This document shows positions 39,123 through 47,914 of a DNA stretch of 55,800 nucleotides, piece by piece; position 1 is the first letter of the stretch; every line of letters starts with the position of its first letter. A model generated the notes under the pieces. That model had not been told where the DNA came from. It saw nothing but the letters and a program-made list of their open reading frames with translations, and made no database searches. The DNA comes from Metasolibacillus sp. (GTDB lineage Bacteria > Bacillota > Bacilli > Bacillales_A > Planococcaceae): positions 1-55,800 of the forward strand of contig NZ_JAMBIZ010000024.1 in assembly GCF_025291715.1 (NCBI RefSeq), written 5' to 3'. The translations under genes were made by a program, and so were the position numbers.

Positions 39123-40392
39123 TATAAAGTTCAGTCCTAAACAACTTGAAGCCATTTACCGCCCTTACGATGTTACTTTTGATGTACTGGAAGGCACACC
39201 ACGTTCAGGAAAAACGACAGCCGCGCACTTTCGCATGGCTGATTATTACACATGGAGCCGAGACACTAACCATCTAATAACTGCCTATAATCAGGAACAA
39301 GCTCACCGCCTGTTTTTTGATGGCGATGGCACAGGACTGATTCATATTTTTGGTGATTTGATTGAGCCTAAGCACGATGATGATGGAGCCCACTATCAAT
39401 TGCACACACCTAATGGTATCAAGAAAATTTACTATAAAGGTGGCGGTAAAAGCAATTCAGTTGGTGCTATCACAGGTATGTCGCTAGGTAGTGTAGTATT
39501 TTGCGAGATTAATTTACTCAATATGAAGATGATACAGGAATGTTTCAGACGGACATTTGCTGCAACGGATCGTTATCATTTAGCTGATCTAAATCCACCC
39601 GCACCTCACCATCCTGTTATAAAAGATGTGTTTGAGGTACAAAATACACGCTGGATGCATTGGACAATACAGGACAATCCAATTATCACAGAGGCACGTA
39701 AGCAAGAGATTTACGACATTTTAGTCAAAAATCCATATTTATTAGATAGAGATTGGTTTGGTAAAAGAGTGCTTCCGCAAGGTGTAATTTACAGCATGTT
39801 CAATATGCAAGCTAATGTATTGCCAAAAGTGCGCGGTCAAATATACGAAATGTTTTTCGTTGCTGATGGAGGACAATCGGACGCGACTTCGTGTAGTTGT
39901 AATATCGTGGTGCGTTATGAGGATAAATTCAGGCTTTTGCGTGTAGCTAATTACTATCATAGTGGCGCTGAGACGGGGCAAGTTAAGGCTATGTCTACCT
40001 ACGCCAAGGAGTTAGTCAAGTTTAAGGAGTGGTGTGTTAAAACGTTTGAAATGCGTTATACAGAGTTCTTTGTTGATCCAGCATGTAAATCTCTCCGAGA
40101 AGAATTACATCTGTTAGGCGTACACACAAAGGCAGCAGACAACAATAGTAAAGATGTAAAAGGGAGCTCGAAAGGAATTGAAGTAGGTATTGAACGCCTA
40201 CAAAACTCAATCACTAACGAGCAATTTTTAATTGTGGAAACGGATAGCGAATATGACCATTATGACTTTTTAAAAGAAATTGGAATGTATGCGCGTGATG
40301 ATGACGGCAAGCCAATTGATGACTATAACCACGCATTAGATGAAGGCAGATATGCTAATAATTACTTCTTCAAGCGTTATTTAAGAGGGTAG
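39109..40392 (+). CDS. Terminase large subunit (PBSX family)
   Basis: ATG 39109 (MAKTNIKFSPKQ) is preferred over GTG 39100 by ribosome binding site spacing; 427 residues. ATPase domain with Walker A GTPRSGKT (29-36) and Walker B-like GSVVFCEINLL, coupling motif, then an RNase H-like nuclease domain with acidic residues (FFVADGGQSDATS, EFFVDPACKS, DDYNHALDEGRY). It cuts and pumps DNA into the procapsid. The acid after the Walker B strand reads C-E, a normal catalytic Glu. Confidence 0.95.
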   Translation: MAKTNIKFSPKQLEAIYRPYDVTFDVLEGTPRSGKTTAAHFRMADYYTWSRDTNHLITAYNQEQAHRLFFDGDGTGLIHIFGDLIEPKHDDDGAHYQLHTPNGIKKIYYKGGGKSNSVGAITGMSLGSVVFCEINLLNMKMIQECFRRTFAATDRYHLADLNPPAPHHPVIKDVFEVQNTRWMHWTIQDNPIITEARKQEIYDILVKNPYLLDRDWFGKRVLPQGVIYSMFNMQANVLPKVRGQIYEMFFVADGGQSDATSCSCNIVVRYEDKFRLLRVANYYHSGAETGQVKAMSTYAKELVKFKEWCVKTFEMRYTEFFVDPACKSLREELHLLGVHTKAADNNSKDVKGSSKGIEVGIERLQNSITNEQFLIVETDSEYDHYDFLKEIGMYARDDDGKPIDDYNHALDEGRYANNYFFKRYLRG

Positions 40393-40400
40393 GTGAAGCA

Positions 40401-41897
40401 ATGCTCAATGGAATTAAAAGCTTCTTTCGAAAGGTGGGTGAAAAATTGGGGTTAATAAAAAAGATAGAAAGTGTCACGCAGCATAAAAAGATAGCGCTTG
40501 GAGATGATTTTTATAACAAAATTATCGAATGGCGCGCGCTGCATCGAGGGCATTTCGAGGGCATTCACGACATGCCGTATTTTAATATCCAAGAGGGCGT
40601 AGGTAAGCGTACAATTGCTACACTCAATATGCCAAAGGTAGCAAGCGAAGAGTTGGCAACACTCATTTTTAATGAAAAAGTTGAATTGTCGTTGTCGGAT
40701 ACTAATTTTAATGAGTTCGTACACGAAGTGTTGAAGGAAAACAAATTTACATCCAACATGCAAAATTACTTGGAGTTTATGTTTGCGATGGGCGGCATGG
40801 TGATTAAGCCGTACGTCAAAGATGGTAAAATTCAGTTGTCTTATGTAACTGCGGATTGTTTCCTACCCGTGTCATGGACGAACGCGCGGATTACTGAGGG
40901 TGTGTTTATCAGTGAGACACGTAAGCAGGGTAAAGTTTACACGCACTTGGAATGGCATACTTTCGAGGATGGTGTATATACAATTATCAACGAGCTGTAT
41001 GAGAGCGAAAACGGCAATGATTTAGGCAGTAAAGTACAATTGTCAGTGCTTTATCCTGATATGGACGAGATTATCTCCATTCATGACGTTGAGAAACCGC
41101 TGTTTGCTTACCTCAAGCCGAACATAGCGAATAATATTGATTCAACTGTACCTTTGGGTATCTCAATTTACGCCAACAGCTACGATACGCTAAAGTCACT
41201 AGATATTGCATTTGACAGCTTGCAGCGTGAGTTTAGGCTAGGGCGTAAGCGTATCATTGTACCAGCGCATATGATTAAGATGGTAGTTGACCCCGACACA
41301 GGGGAACGACATCGCTACTTTGACCCAACAGATGAAACATATGAGGCGTTTGATAGTGGAAATATGGATGAACACCGGATTGATGAAATCAACGTGACAT
41401 TACGTGTAACAGAGCATATCGACGCTATCAATGCGCTATTGAATATACTTGCTATGCAGTTGGGTTTTAGTGCTGGGACATTTTCATTCAATGGTCAATC
41501 AGTCAAGACAGCTACAGAAGTAGTTTCAGAAAATAGTAAAACTTTCAGAACGAAGCAGAGCCACGAGAACGTTATTGAGCAAGGAATCAAGGATTTAATA
41601 GACTGTATAGCTGTGATAGCTGGCTTGTATGGGCTTTATAAGCCGCCAACAAAGTATGAAACAACAATTAAGTTTGACGATAGCATAGCTCAGGACGCTG
41701 ACGCAGAGATAGACAAGCAAATTAAGCTTGTGGCAGCAGAGTTACAAAGCCGCAAGCGTGCTATTAAAACAATATTCGGTGTGACCGATGAAGTAGCGGA
41801 AGAAATAATACAAGAAATTTACAAAGAGACGTTGCGAAATGCTCCTGATTTAGACGAGCTAAAAAAGCAAGCGTCTTTTTTCGGTCGTGAGGAGTGA
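40401..41897 (+). CDS. Portal protein (SPP1 gp6-like)
   Basis: 498 residues. N-terminal amphipathic segment, then the clip/stem-type pattern (LNMPKVASEELATLIFNEKV, FMFAMGGMVIKPYVKDGK, YADCFLPVSWTNARITEGVF-like), a long region with QLGFSAGTFSFNGQSVKTATE and a C-terminal helical crown (DAEIDKQIKLVAAELQSRKR). It forms the dodecameric ring at the packaging vertex. Located directly after TerL as expected. Confidence 0.93.
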   Translation: MLNGIKSFFRKVGEKLGLIKKIESVTQHKKIALGDDFYNKIIEWRALHRGHFEGIHDMPYFNIQEGVGKRTIATLNMPKVASEELATLIFNEKVELSLSDTNFNEFVHEVLKENKFTSNMQNYLEFMFAMGGMVIKPYVKDGKIQLSYVTADCFLPVSWTNARITEGVFISETRKQGKVYTHLEWHTFEDGVYTIINELYESENGNDLGSKVQLSVLYPDMDEIISIHDVEKPLFAYLKPNIANNIDSTVPLGISIYANSYDTLKSLDIAFDSLQREFRLGRKRIIVPAHMIKMVVDPDTGERHRYFDPTDETYEAFDSGNMDEHRIDEINVTLRVTEHIDAINALLNILAMQLGFSAGTFSFNGQSVKTATEVVSENSKTFRTKQSHENVIEQGIKDLIDCIAVIAGLYGLYKPPTKYETTIKFDDSIAQDADAEIDKQIKLVAAELQSRKRAIKTIFGVTDEVAEEIIQEIYKETLRNAPDLDELKKQASFFGREE

Positions 41898-41901
41898 TTA
41901 G

Positions 41902-43500
41902 ATGGCACGTCCAACTGTCACACCGCATCAATTTAACTTATATACATCGCAAATCAGCGACATTTATGTTGCGCTAGAGGATGAGTTATTTCAACAAATA
42001 GCCAAACGCTTGAAAGCTCCTACAACGGCTGGCAAAGATTATGTTTTGCAATGGCAGATTGATAAAATGCAACAACTACGTATGCTGAATCAAGAAACCA
42101 TAGCCGCGCTTGCTCAAACGACTGGGATAGCAAAAGGTGAAATTGAGCAAATGTTTGAGAATGTTGGATATGACACTATAAAGTCAGTCTATGAAGATAT
42201 AAAGCGAATTAAATATCAACGGCAACCTAAGTCATCGGATATTGACGCACGGCTTGAAGCATACGTAAAACAAACGTTTCTTGATATTGATAACTATGTC
42301 AATCAAACATTGATCACCACCAACTACGGTGAGGGTACGGTTACTAAGATGTATCGTAAGATTGTCGAAGAAACCACCGCACAAGTGTTAGTTGGCAATA
42401 AAACAATCAATCAAGCGATGGCTGAGACAATTGTTAGGTGGGCGGAGCGCGGCATTGACACTGGATTCATCGACAAGGGCGGTAATACATGGCACTTGGA
42501 AGAGTATATAAATACAGTTTTACGCTCAACGGTTAACCGCACATACAACGAGTTACGTCTATCACGTATGCAAGACTATGATATTGATTTAGTGCTAGTT
42601 AACAGCTATTCAAACGCTCGCCCAGCTTGCGCAAAGATACAAGGGCGCGTCTGTAGCATGAGAAATCCGTCGAGCCATCCTGATTATCCGAGCATATATG
42701 ATTTTGGATATGGTAGACCCGACGGAATTAGAGGTATCAACTGCCGCCATATTCTTTATCCGTACATTCTAGGTATCAATATCAACAATCAAATACAATA
42801 TGATGCAGCGGACGTATCGAAAGAATATGAGCTCACACAAAAGCAGCGATATCATGAGCGTCAAGTACGCAAGGCGAAGCGCTCTTTAAACCTAGCGAAA
42901 GAAATCGGTGACGAAAAGACGATTGCTAAATATGATAAGCTGGTGCGTAATCGTCAAGCGAAAGTGCGGGAGTTTATTGCTGAGCATGGCTTGCCGCGTA
43001 GGTACGACAAAGAGCGTGTCATTGACTTGAGCAATGCAAGGAGCCTCAATAACAATGAGCAGCGAGCAATTAATCAATATATCAGTTCAGACTCCTACAA
43101 AATTAATGATAAGTTGCGTAGGGGGCTGTCTCTCGATAAGAGCGACAGCGAGCTAATAGAAAACCTTGATAAAGCTTTAGACAAGTTACCTAGATACACA
43201 GGTGATGTAAATAGATCGTTGTTCTTCTATGATGACGAATCTTTTATTAATTTTACTAATCAATATCAAGTTGGTAAAATAATAAAGGAACCTAGTTATT
43301 TATCCACTGCTAAAAATGTATACGACGAGGACGACGATATCAGGTTAGTCATTAAGAATACGAAAAACGGCATAGACTTAAAAGGGTACAATGACAGTGA
43401 AAAGGAAGTATTATATAAGCGAGGATCGAAATTCGTTGTCACTGGACGGAAAATTGTGGATGGTAAAATAGTTATCACGCTGGAGGAATACGATGAGTAA
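41902..43500 (+). CDS. Minor head protein fused to an ADP-ribosyltransferase domain
   Basis: 532 residues. The N-terminal ~330 residues match phage minor capsid (SPP1 gp7-like/minor capsid 2) proteins, including CAKIQGRVCSMRN, GYGRPDGIRGINCRHILYPY. The C-terminal ~160 residues have the R-S-E layout of ADP-ribosyltransferases: Arg438 in VNRSLFF, Ser468-Thr-Ala in SYLSTAK, and Glu500-x-Glu502 in DSEKEVLY; preceding helix RAINQYISSDSYKI is the usual lead-in. ExE suggests arginine-directed transfer. A few copies of the protein are packaged and may be ejected with DNA, so it could modify host targets early in infection. Domain calls are by motif; activity is inferred. Confidence 0.85.
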   Translation: MARPTVTPHQFNLYTSQISDIYVALEDELFQQIAKRLKAPTTAGKDYVLQWQIDKMQQLRMLNQETIAALAQTTGIAKGEIEQMFENVGYDTIKSVYEDIKRIKYQRQPKSSDIDARLEAYVKQTFLDIDNYVNQTLITTNYGEGTVTKMYRKIVEETTAQVLVGNKTINQAMAETIVRWAERGIDTGFIDKGGNTWHLEEYINTVLRSTVNRTYNELRLSRMQDYDIDLVLVNSYSNARPACAKIQGRVCSMRNPSSHPDYPSIYDFGYGRPDGIRGINCRHILYPYILGININNQIQYDAADVSKEYELTQKQRYHERQVRKAKRSLNLAKEIGDEKTIAKYDKLVRNRQAKVREFIAEHGLPRRYDKERVIDLSNARSLNNNEQRAINQYISSDSYKINDKLRRGLSLDKSDSELIENLDKALDKLPRYTGDVNRSLFFYDDESFINFTNQYQVGKIIKEPSYLSTAKNVYDEDDDIRLVIKNTKNGIDLKGYNDSEKEVLYKRGSKFVVTGRKIVDGKIVITLEEYDE

Positions 43501-43657
43501 AAAATATAAACCTTATGAGCACCCACGTTGGCGTGAGACACCATCTTTCAAGGTAGTCGGGGATGTGCCAATAACGGAGGAACAGCAAAAACAAGAAGAA
43601 CAGTTTCAAGAAGATTTTACTGAACTAATGAAAAAGCGTAAGGAAAATAAGAAATAG
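43493..43657 (+). CDS. Small charged phage protein, 54 residues
   Basis: TGGAGGAAT precedes ATG 43493, overlapping the previous gene by eight bases. Product begins MSKKYKPYEHPRWRETPSFK and has an acidic then lysine-rich helical tail. Not recognised; conserved position between minor head and scaffold genes. Confidence 0.6.
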   Translation: MSKKYKPYEHPRWRETPSFKVVGDVPITEEQQKQEEQFQEDFTELMKKRKENKK

Positions 43658-43660
43658 TAT

Positions 43661-43740
43661 AACACTTGCCTCTAATTTGGTGAGTGTTTTTGTTTTGGTC
43701 AAAATCCCAAACGTTTGGGAAAATCGTCTTTTTGACGCAC
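43661..43740 (+). terminator. Hairpin pair before the scaffold gene
   Basis: AACACT (43661-43666) pairs with AGTGTT (43683-43688) and is followed by Ts. A second element is the perfect 16-bp palindrome TCCCAAACGTTTGGGA at 43705-43720, framed by GTCAAAA and TTTTGAC. Partial termination or transcript processing within the head operon is likely. Confidence 0.55.
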
Positions 43741-43817
43741 AGCTTGTAGACGTTAAACAATAAAGCGTGTCTTACTCTATCGTGCCGTTGCACGTTAAAC
43801 ACGTAGGAGGACATATT

Positions 43818-44375
43818 ATGACGAAAGAACAATTGATTGCATTGGGATTGACAGAGGAGCAAGCACAATCGATTTTAGATGGTTTTGGCACTATGGTACC
43901 TAAAACTCGATTGGATGACAAAATCAAGGAGCTAAAGGCTGCTAATGACACCATTGCGGAACGTGACCGGCAACTTGAAGATTTAAAGCCAAAAGCGGCA
44001 GGGCATGAGGCATTACAAGCAGAAATCACACGTTTGCAGCAAGAAAACAAAGATAATGCAGATAAGCATGCATCCGAGCTTGCTGAAACACGCCTAACAA
44101 GCGCAGTTAAGTTAGCAATAACTGGTAAGGTACAAGATTTAGATATTGTCTCAGGCTTGTTAGATAAAACGAAAATCGAGTTGGATGAACAGGGTAATGT
44201 AAAAGGTGGTCTTGATGAACAGTTAACGACTTTGAAAGAATCGAAGTCGTTTTTATTTGTGCCCGATGAAGAGGAACAACCAGCAGTGCCATCGTTTGGC
44301 GGGGGGAATCCAACGCCGCCAAAACAAGGCGGTAGTGACGATCCATTCACTGCAAAACTAGCAAAATATGAATAA
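43818..44375 (+). CDS. Capsid scaffolding protein (phage GP20 family)
   Basis: ATG 43818 follows GTAGGAGGAC, 185 residues. N-terminal MTKEQLIALGLTEEQAQSIL, a long coiled coil (IKELKAANDTIAERDRQLED, LQAEITRLQQENKDNADKH) and a proline/glycine-rich end (FGGGNPTPPKQGGSDDPF). It chaperones capsid shell assembly and leaves before packaging. Directly precedes the major capsid gene. Confidence 0.88.
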   Translation: MTKEQLIALGLTEEQAQSILDGFGTMVPKTRLDDKIKELKAANDTIAERDRQLEDLKPKAAGHEALQAEITRLQQENKDNADKHASELAETRLTSAVKLAITGKVQDLDIVSGLLDKTKIELDEQGNVKGGLDEQLTTLKESKSFLFVPDEEEQPAVPSFGGGNPTPPKQGGSDDPFTAKLAKYE

Positions 44376-44387
44376 AGGAGCATTTAT

Positions 44388-45293
44388 ATGACAACAAAAA
44401 ATAATCAAAAAGCTGCACGTAGTTACCAACCGCAATTTAAAGCGTTGCTACAAGCGGTATTCAAAAAGCAAGCTTATTTCGCTGACTTTTTTGGCGGAGG
44501 AATTGAAGCATTAGACGGTGTACAGCACAACGAAACTGCTTTCTATGTAAAAACGTCCGATATTCCTGTTGTAGTAGGTACAGCCTATAACAAAAATCCA
44601 AATGTAGCATTTGGCACAGGGACAGGCAACACAACGCGCTTTGGACAACGTACCGAAATTATTTATACAGATACACCTGTACGCTATTCTTGGGAATGGG
44701 TGTTTCACGAAGGTATTGATAAGCACACAGTCAATAATGATTTTGAAGCGGCTGTAGCAGATCGTTTAGATTTACAAGCGCAGGCAAAAATTAAAACATT
44801 CGACGATGCACACCGTGATTTTATTGCATCTGTAGCAGGTCATACTGATGAACTAGCAGGTTATACAAATGATGCTGTATTACAATTATTCAATCGATTG
44901 TCGACGTATTTCACGAACATCGAGGCTATTGGCCGCCGTATCGCTAAAGTTACGCCAGAGCTTTACAATGCGATTGTGGACCATCCATTAACAACGTCAG
45001 CAAAAAAATCATCGGCCGACATTGATAATAATGGCATCATTAAGTTTAAAACGTTTGAAATCCACGAAATTCCTGAAACAAAATTGAAAGAAGGAGATGT
45101 GGCTTATGTGTACATTGCTGGTGTAGGTAAAGCATTCACAGGTATTAATACGGCGCGTACAATTGAATCTGAGGACTTTGACGGTGTCGCGTTACAAGGT
45201 GCAGGGAAAGCGGGAGAATTTATCCTAGATGACAATAAGCCTGCTGTTGTCAAAGTAACGTTAGCGGAAGATACAGACACGCCGGAAGGGTGA
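44388..45293 (+). CDS. Major capsid protein
   Basis: 301 residues. Sequence such as FGTGTGNTTRFGQRTEIIYT, DTPVRYSWEWVFHEGIDKHT and FFGGGIEALDGVQHNETAFY is typical of A118/TP21-type HK97-fold capsid proteins of Listeria and Bacillus phages. It forms the icosahedral shell. AAAGGAG precedes ATG 44388. Its place after the scaffold gene confirms the call. Confidence 0.88.
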   Translation: MTTKNNQKAARSYQPQFKALLQAVFKKQAYFADFFGGGIEALDGVQHNETAFYVKTSDIPVVVGTAYNKNPNVAFGTGTGNTTRFGQRTEIIYTDTPVRYSWEWVFHEGIDKHTVNNDFEAAVADRLDLQAQAKIKTFDDAHRDFIASVAGHTDELAGYTNDAVLQLFNRLSTYFTNIEAIGRRIAKVTPELYNAIVDHPLTTSAKKSSADIDNNGIIKFKTFEIHEIPETKLKEGDVAYVYIAGVGKAFTGINTARTIESEDFDGVALQGAGKAGEFILDDNKPAVVKVTLAEDTDTPEG

Positions 45294-45299
45294 TGACTC

Positions 45300-45473
45300 A
45301 TGGCAAAATACAAGGTGTTGCAACCATTTAGAGATAAATATACGAAAGAAGTATATACACCTAACCAAGAAATCGAAATGACTGTCAAGCGCGGGAATGA
45401 AGCAATCGCCAATCTCGAAAAATGGGATGGCGATTTTTTAGAGCGTATTGATAAAACAAAAGAAGGTGATTAA
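45300..45473 (+). CDS. Small head protein, 57 residues
   Basis: ATG 45300 follows AAGGGTGATG near the capsid stop. Product begins MAKYKVLQPFRDKYTKEVYT and ends in a charged helix. Similar small genes follow capsid genes in related phages; probably a head decoration or completion factor. The stop is directly followed by the next ATG. Confidence 0.65.
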   Translation: MAKYKVLQPFRDKYTKEVYTPNQEIEMTVKRGNEAIANLEKWDGDFLERIDKTKEGD

Positions 45474-45872
45474 ATGCCTTATTTAATACATGAAGAGTAC
45501 AAAGCATTGAGCCAAAATAACATTGCGCCTGATGCTTTTCCTTTTTTTGAACGAAAAGCCTGTGATGTATTAGACAGTGTTACAAATGATTTTTATCAGC
45601 ATACAGACTTAGAGGGCGATTGGGATTGGCGCAAGTCCAAGTTTAAAAAAGCTGTCGCCGCGCAAATTGATTACTTTTACGAGATGGGCGCTACTAGCTC
45701 GCATGGATTACAAGAAGTGGCTACGGTACAGATTGGCCGCACAATGTTGAGTACAGGCACAAGTCGCAGTTCTGCAAAAGCTGAAAAGAATAGCCTATTA
45801 TCTGAGGATGTTGTGGTGTATTTGCGTAACACAGGGTTGTTATATCAAGGAGTGAGTACGGCATGCTGGTGA
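45474..45872 (+). CDS. Head-tail connector protein (gp6/YqbG-like)
   Basis: 132 residues, starting one base after the previous stop codon. Helical N-terminal part (FPFFERKACDVLDSVTNDFY, WDWRKSKFKKAVAAQIDYFY) is typical of head-completion adaptors that ring the portal. It overlaps the next gene by ten bases. Confidence 0.8.
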   Translation: MPYLIHEEYKALSQNNIAPDAFPFFERKACDVLDSVTNDFYQHTDLEGDWDWRKSKFKKAVAAQIDYFYEMGATSSHGLQEVATVQIGRTMLSTGTSRSSAKAEKNSLLSEDVVVYLRNTGLLYQGVSTACW

Positions 45873-46210
45873 GGGCTTTGCCGCGCTCGTGGCTCATACA
45901 TGACATTGTCTATCGGCAGCGTCTTGATGGTAAGGATGACTACGGCAACCCTTTATATGCTGTACCTACCATCATTAAGCATGTGAGAGTTGACCAAACA
46001 ACCGTATTTAGTCGTGACAAAACACAAACTAAGATTATGGCCAATGCAATTATTTTTATAGATGCACGTAATAGCGAACTGATTCCTGATAAATTTATCG
46101 AGGAATCTATTATCGCTTTTAATGGCCAAGAATACGTCCTTAAAAAGATTGTGCCATGTTATCACCCTAAGAGTGATACTGTGAGACATTGGGAGCTAGA
46201 GGTGATTTAA
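45863..46210 (+). CDS. Putative minor capsid / head closure protein
   Basis: 115 residues: LIHDIVYRQRLDGKDDYGNP, FIDARNSELIPDKFIEES, FNGQEYVLKKIVPCYHPKSD. The pattern matches minor_capsid_1-type proteins that close the head-tail connector. Start behind AAGGAGTGAG. Confidence 0.78.
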   Translation: MLVRALPRSWLIHDIVYRQRLDGKDDYGNPLYAVPTIIKHVRVDQTTVFSRDKTQTKIMANAIIFIDARNSELIPDKFIEESIIAFNGQEYVLKKIVPCYHPKSDTVRHWELEVI

Positions 46211-46533
46211 TGCATATCAAAATAAGACGGCAACTTGATGGTGTACCCATACGCTTATCCAATATGACTAAGCAGGGACAATATGCGTTTGTTAATCAGG
46301 TCTACGCCGATACAAATATGTATGTGCCTATGTTATCCAGTGACTTGCGTAATCAGTCATCCATTGGGACCGATGGCAAGTCAATTACGTGGCACTCAAT
46401 TTATGCGCGGCGTCAATATCATAACATTGGAGCTAAATTCACGACACCAGGTACAGGGCCGAAATGGGAAAGCAAGGCATTGGCAATCCATAAAGATGAT
46501 TGGCTAAGAGTCATTAGAAATGCAATGAAGTAG
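46210..46533 (+). CDS. Minor capsid / tail completion protein
   Basis: ATG 46210 overlaps the previous stop (TTTAATG) behind GAGGTGATTT, 107 residues. MHIKIRRQLDGVPIRLSNMT and DTNMYVPMLSSDLRNQS with a Lys/Trp-rich end (GPKWESKALAIHKDDW) fit the minor_capsid_2 / tail completion family. Confidence 0.75.
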   Translation: MHIKIRRQLDGVPIRLSNMTKQGQYAFVNQVYADTNMYVPMLSSDLRNQSSIGTDGKSITWHSIYARRQYHNIGAKFTTPGTGPKWESKALAIHKDDWLRVIRNAMK

Positions 46534-46534
46534 T

Positions 46535-46572
46535 TTGTGAAATGGCTTATACTGAATTACAATTTATATAAT
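46535..46572 (+). promoter_or_regulatory. Internal promoter before the membrane-protein moron
   Basis: TTGTGA at 46535-46540 and TACAAT at 46558-46563, spacer 17; an alternative TATAAT lies at 46567-46572. A private promoter inside the structural operon is typical of morons. Confidence 0.6.
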
Positions 46573-46593
46573 TGATTGTAATGAGGTGGCGAA

Positions 46594-47067
46594 ATGATAA
46601 CATGGATTGAATTAATAAAAGATAGTTTACCCGTAATTGGCACCTTAGGGGGTGCTGCAATAGGAGCGTTTGTGACTTTAAAAAGTAACAAGTTTATTTA
46701 TGAAAGAGAAATAAATAAACTGCAGTATGAGAGAAAACTAGAACAGCAACAAACTTTAATAAAAGCTTATCAACACATTGTGAAAATATCTATCGAAAAA
46801 AATATTATCACTTTAAAGAATAACGGTTTACACGATATCAAATGGGATGAATTCGACAAAGAAATTCGTTCAGTTTTATACGATAATTATACTTTGCTAG
46901 ATGCTGAAGTGAAAAGTAGACTTAAAAGTATTGATAAGATAAGGAAAGAAATTGCATTATCACTTTTTCCTAATCCGGAGTTTGAAATAATGATTGATAC
47001 TTATGCTTATGAATGTGATCAATTAATTGAAACAGTTGAAAATATGCTGAATTATAAAGAGTGGTGA
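46594..47067 (+). CDS. Membrane-anchored coiled-coil moron protein
   Basis: 157 residues; ATG 46594 after GAGGTGGCG. One N-terminal membrane helix (SLPVIGTLGGAAIGAFVTLK), then a cytoplasmic helical domain beginning with a coiled coil (INKLQYERKLEQQQTLIKAY) and ending acidic. It interrupts the conserved order of head-tail completion genes, is AT-rich, and has its own promoter, so it is probably a moron expressed from the prophage. Envelope placement suggests a role in exclusion or host physiology; the family is not recognised. Confidence 0.7.
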   Translation: MITWIELIKDSLPVIGTLGGAAIGAFVTLKSNKFIYEREINKLQYERKLEQQQTLIKAYQHIVKISIEKNIITLKNNGLHDIKWDEFDKEIRSVLYDNYTLLDAEVKSRLKSIDKIRKEIALSLFPNPEFEIMIDTYAYECDQLIETVENMLNYKEW

Positions 47068-47071
47068 AACA

Positions 47072-47470
47072 ATGGAACTTGATTTATTGTTACAGCTCAA
47101 CCGCTATATCAATAATCAAAAGCCGTTTGCTAGCAGTATTATTGGGGTGTTAAATGCCGTCGAAAGTATTTCGGTTATGGCGATGCCCGGCGGAGCAGAA
47201 ACGGTCTATTTTGATGGTACACGCGATAAACAACAGCAAGTGCAAATTAATGCTAAAAGTAAGAAGCAAAATAATTGTATCGACTTTCTGAATACGATTT
47301 TTCAAAAGCTTGAAAATTTATCTGATCTACCGTCGGAAAACGGCAGTTATATGTTTAACGATATACGAATTGCTGGTATGCCCTCGCTCATCTTAATCGA
47401 TGAGCAGGGCTATTTTATTTATCAATTATCAATCAGTGTACAAATTACAATTGAAAAAGGAGTGGCTTAA
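47072..47470 (+). CDS. Minor capsid / tail terminator protein
   Basis: 132 residues: MELDLLLQLNRYINNQKPFA, then VMAMPGGAETVYFDGTRDKQ and IEKGVA end. The pattern matches minor_capsid_3-type proteins (tail terminator fold) that precede the major tail gene in A118-like phages. Confidence 0.78.
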   Translation: MELDLLLQLNRYINNQKPFASSIIGVLNAVESISVMAMPGGAETVYFDGTRDKQQQVQINAKSKKQNNCIDFLNTIFQKLENLSDLPSENGSYMFNDIRIAGMPSLILIDEQGYFIYQLSISVQITIEKGVA

Positions 47471-47914
47471 ATGGCACGTAAAAAGAATGCTTTAACGGAA
47501 TATTGGGTAGGTGCATATGAAGGCGAAAACAGCACAGCTAATTTGCGTCTAGCAAAGTGGATTTCTACTGTTACGGATGATGGTGAGGAAGAAACGGAAG
47601 AATACGCATTTTATGACGGTGATGGCACAAAAGAGACAGACGTTATTGCAGTCAAGAAAGCATATACATTTGAAGGTATGCACGACGTGGAAGATCCGGC
47701 TCAAAAATTAATAGCGGACCTCGAACTAGAAACAGGCGAAGCTCGTAAAATCATGTTCAAACAAGTTCGTACAGACGGAACGGAGTTTGAGGGGCGTGCT
47801 ACTGTATCAGAAATTAAAGTTACAGGTGGCGAGGCATCTGACTATGCGCCATTCAACTGCCGTATCTCATGGGATGCTAAACCGACAATTACAGTAGCAC
47901 CAGTAACGCCCTAA
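47471..47914 (+). CDS. Major tail (tube) protein, short form
   Basis: 147 residues: MARKKNALTEYWVGAYEGEN, FYDGDGTKETDVIAVKKAYT, FEGMHDVEDPAQKLIADLEL, RTDGTEFEGRATVSEIKVTG. This matches tail tube proteins of A118/SPP1-like siphophages; hexameric rings stack to form the tube. The gene ends in CCC TAA (47909-47914), a known +1 slippage signal in SPP1's tube gene, and a downstream open frame could extend it by 30 residues. Confidence 0.88.
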   Translation: MARKKNALTEYWVGAYEGENSTANLRLAKWISTVTDDGEEETEEYAFYDGDGTKETDVIAVKKAYTFEGMHDVEDPAQKLIADLELETGEARKIMFKQVRTDGTEFEGRATVSEIKVTGGEASDYAPFNCRISWDAKPTITVAPVTP

